A stretch of 64,000 bases of DNA from Ignavibacteriales bacterium. GTDB taxonomy: Bacteria > Bacteroidota > Ignavibacteria > Ignavibacteriales > Melioribacteraceae. The stretch spans positions 1 through 64,000 of the forward strand of contig JAGUYK010000033.1 of the NCBI GenBank assembly GCA_020061355.1, in the 5' to 3' direction. The notes beneath the pieces are model-generated. The model saw only the letters and a program-made list of their open reading frames with translations, made no database searches and was not told the origin of the DNA. Position numbers and translations under genes: made by a program. Shown here piece after piece: positions 62,792 through 64,000 of this stretch (its first letter is position 1; every line of letters starts with the position of its first letter).

Positions 62792-62817
62792 ATTACTAAT
62801 TTTAACCAACCTAAAAA
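62792..62817 (+). repeat. 26-bp direct repeat, copy 2
   Basis: This is identical to 61170-61195. It lies 16 bases before the ATG of the intact outer-membrane gene. Confidence 0.85.
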
Positions 62818-62832
62818 TTATATTATATAAAA

Positions 62833-63573
62833 ATGAAAAAACTATTAATTGCTATATTAATATTTGTCGCTATACACAATGCCGTTGCACAGGAAGGTGA
62901 GGATGTCGGCTGGGTAGCACGATTCGGATTAGCCGGTGGATTTAATCCGTCATTTGTTTTTCCGAATTTAGACCCTCTTAATGCTGAAGTCCGGAAAATG
63001 GGATTAAGTGAACTCTCCGGTTCAAGCCTGTTTCTATGGGGCGGAGGCGGATATGCCTACATAATGCTTATTGATAATTTACGCTTAGGCGGAATTGGAA
63101 TAGGCGGTTCAACAGGAAGCAAAGGTATGGTAAACGGATATAACCGTGAAGTCAATTATAATTTTGGTCTTGGCGGTGTAACAATTGAATATACCTTGCC
63201 ATTTATAAAACATATGGCACTTTCAGTGGGTGCTATTATTGGAGCCGGTTCGCAAAGTATTGAGATTTACCAGAATAAAAATGATTTTACATGGGGTGGT
63301 ATATGGGGCAAAGTAAGTAGCAGCGGAATTCTGATGCATGATGATGTTAATTATGAAATCTCAAATACATTCTTTACTCTGGTCCCTACTCTGAATCTTG
63401 ATGTTCCAATAAATCGTTTTGTCGCAGTACGATTAGGTGGCGGCTACATATTTAATTTTAATGAGAGCTGGAAAGTTAATAACGATAGAAATATCAGCGG
63501 TGTTTTTAAGGAATTAACCACCAATAATTTCTTTATTCAGACCGGAGTTTATTTCGGTTTCTTTGGATTCTAA
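62833..63573 (+). CDS. Exported outer-membrane beta-barrel-like protein, unknown function
   Basis: The 246-residue protein has a signal peptide (cleavage near AVAQ, residue 19) and a glycine-rich beta pattern: GWVARFGLAGGFNPSFVFPN, LFLWGGGGYAYI, LGGIGIGGSTG, FVAVRLGGGYIFN, ending FIQTGVYFGFFGF with a terminal Phe typical of outer-membrane barrels. No named family is recognised. A broken copy lies 1.6 kb upstream. rmlB starts 7 bases after its stop. Confidence 0.75.
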   Translation: MKKLLIAILIFVAIHNAVAQEGEDVGWVARFGLAGGFNPSFVFPNLDPLNAEVRKMGLSELSGSSLFLWGGGGYAYIMLIDNLRLGGIGIGGSTGSKGMVNGYNREVNYNFGLGGVTIEYTLPFIKHMALSVGAIIGAGSQSIEIYQNKNDFTWGGIWGKVSSSGILMHDDVNYEISNTFFTLVPTLNLDVPINRFVAVRLGGGYIFNFNESWKVNNDRNISGVFKELTTNNFFIQTGVYFGFFGF

Positions 63574-63579
63574 AAAATT

Positions 63580-64000
63580 ATGAAAAAAATTCTTGTTACG
63601 GGAGGAGCGGGCTTCATAGGTAGTAATTTTGTTAATTATATACTGACAAACCGTGACGATCTATTCTTAGTTAATCTTGATAAGCTTACCTATGCCGGTA
63701 ATCTCGAGAATCTTAAAGAGGTTGAAAATCATAAAAACTATTCCTTTATAAAAGGCGATATTACCAATAATGAGCTTGTCGATTATCTGTTCAAGAAATA
63801 TTCATTTAATTATGTAATTAACTTTGCTGCTGAATCTCACGTTGATAGAAGCATACTTGGTTCCGAAGTTTTCTTCCGTTCAAATGTTGTAGGTACTAAT
63901 GTGTTATTGGAAGCTTCCCGAAGATATGGAATAGAAAAGTTCGTACAGATCTCCACCGATGAAGTATACGGAAGTTTGGGTCCCACAGGATTATTCACCG
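63580..64000 (+). CDS. rmlB: dTDP-glucose 4,6-dehydratase RmlB (partial, runs off window)
   Basis: RmlB makes dTDP-4-keto-6-deoxyglucose for rhamnose and other deoxysugars. 140 codons are present: MKKILVTGGAGFIGSNFVNY with the NAD-binding GGAGFIGS at 8-15, LDKLTYAGNLENL, NFAAESHVDRSI and the catalytic STDEVYG (Asp-Glu). The YxxxK motif is beyond the edge. It is probably the first gene of a surface-polysaccharide cluster to the right. Confidence 0.95.
   Translation, partial: MKKILVTGGAGFIGSNFVNYILTNRDDLFLVNLDKLTYAGNLENLKEVENHKNYSFIKGDITNNELVDYLFKKYSFNYVINFAAESHVDRSILGSEVFFRSNVVGTNVLLEASRRYGIEKFVQISTDEVYGSLGPTGLFT

Noticed and set aside
1-64000. CRISPR array, rRNA operon, prophage
   Set aside because: I looked for regularly spaced repeats, rRNA sequence and phage genes and saw none.

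Overview
The window is an AT-rich bacterial chromosome segment (about one third G+C by eye). It fits a Gram-negative member of the Bacteroidota/Chlorobiota/Ignavibacteriota (FCB) group, most likely an Ignavibacteria-type organism. The evidence is an lpxC-fabZ fusion, a PASTA-bearing FtsI, two skp/ompH genes behind bamA, a 31-residue AURKAIP1/COX24-type ribosomal protein gene, and repeated promoters of the form TTGa-N19-TAnnTTTG, the phylum-type primary sigma signature. Strong Shine-Dalgarno sequences before rpsF, ssb, ftsZ and the AURKAIP1-type gene argue against a typical Bacteroidia genome.

Left part (1-8.5 kb, minus strand): partial secD, then prs-rplY-pth-hppA and rpsF-ssb-rpsR-rplI, a translation and nucleotide-precursor block with a K+-dependent-type membrane pyrophosphatase inserted. 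Two envelope blocks follow. One (8.9-21.3 kb) holds an exported propeller protein, rfaE1, rfaE2, tamB and rnr, each start overlapping the previous stop by 1-4 bases, then a secreted metallopeptidase/propeller/barrel protein. The other (21.4-29.8 kb) is uppS-bamA-skp-skp-lpxD-lpxC/fabZ-lpxA-lipM, which couples undecaprenyl phosphate, outer-membrane protein assembly and lipid A synthesis.

Middle (29.8-44.4 kb): lexA with two small downstream genes and a pair of TAGTG-N10-CACTA operators; ilvE behind a leader peptide and terminator that look like a transcription attenuator; a divergent universal stress protein and antiporter-PTS IIA fusion; an MlaE permease; a sugar phosphotransferase; an aminotransferase; a REP-associated transposase cut by and ending in 28-bp palindromes; copper export genes; two paralogous single-pass membrane proteins; HU; a zinc-ribbon/TPR membrane protein; the tiny ribosomal protein gene; and tRNA-Thr(CGU).

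Right part (44.8-61.0 kb, plus strand): a complete dcw cluster, mraZ-rsmH-ftsL-ftsI-murE-murF-mraY-murD-ftsW-murG-murC-ftsQ-ftsA-ftsZ, plus a 33-residue membrane peptide gene and a long-stem terminator. From 61.1 to 62.8 kb lies a scrambled accessory zone: a truncated copy of the outer-membrane gene at 62.8 kb, a methyltransferase of visibly different base composition, and an IS3-family remnant. The window ends in rmlB, probably the edge of a surface-polysaccharide locus.

The best candidates for undescribed biology are the LexA operator pair with its small operon, the ilvE attenuator, the palindrome-interrupted transposase, the paired bitopic proteins and the small peptide gene after ftsZ.
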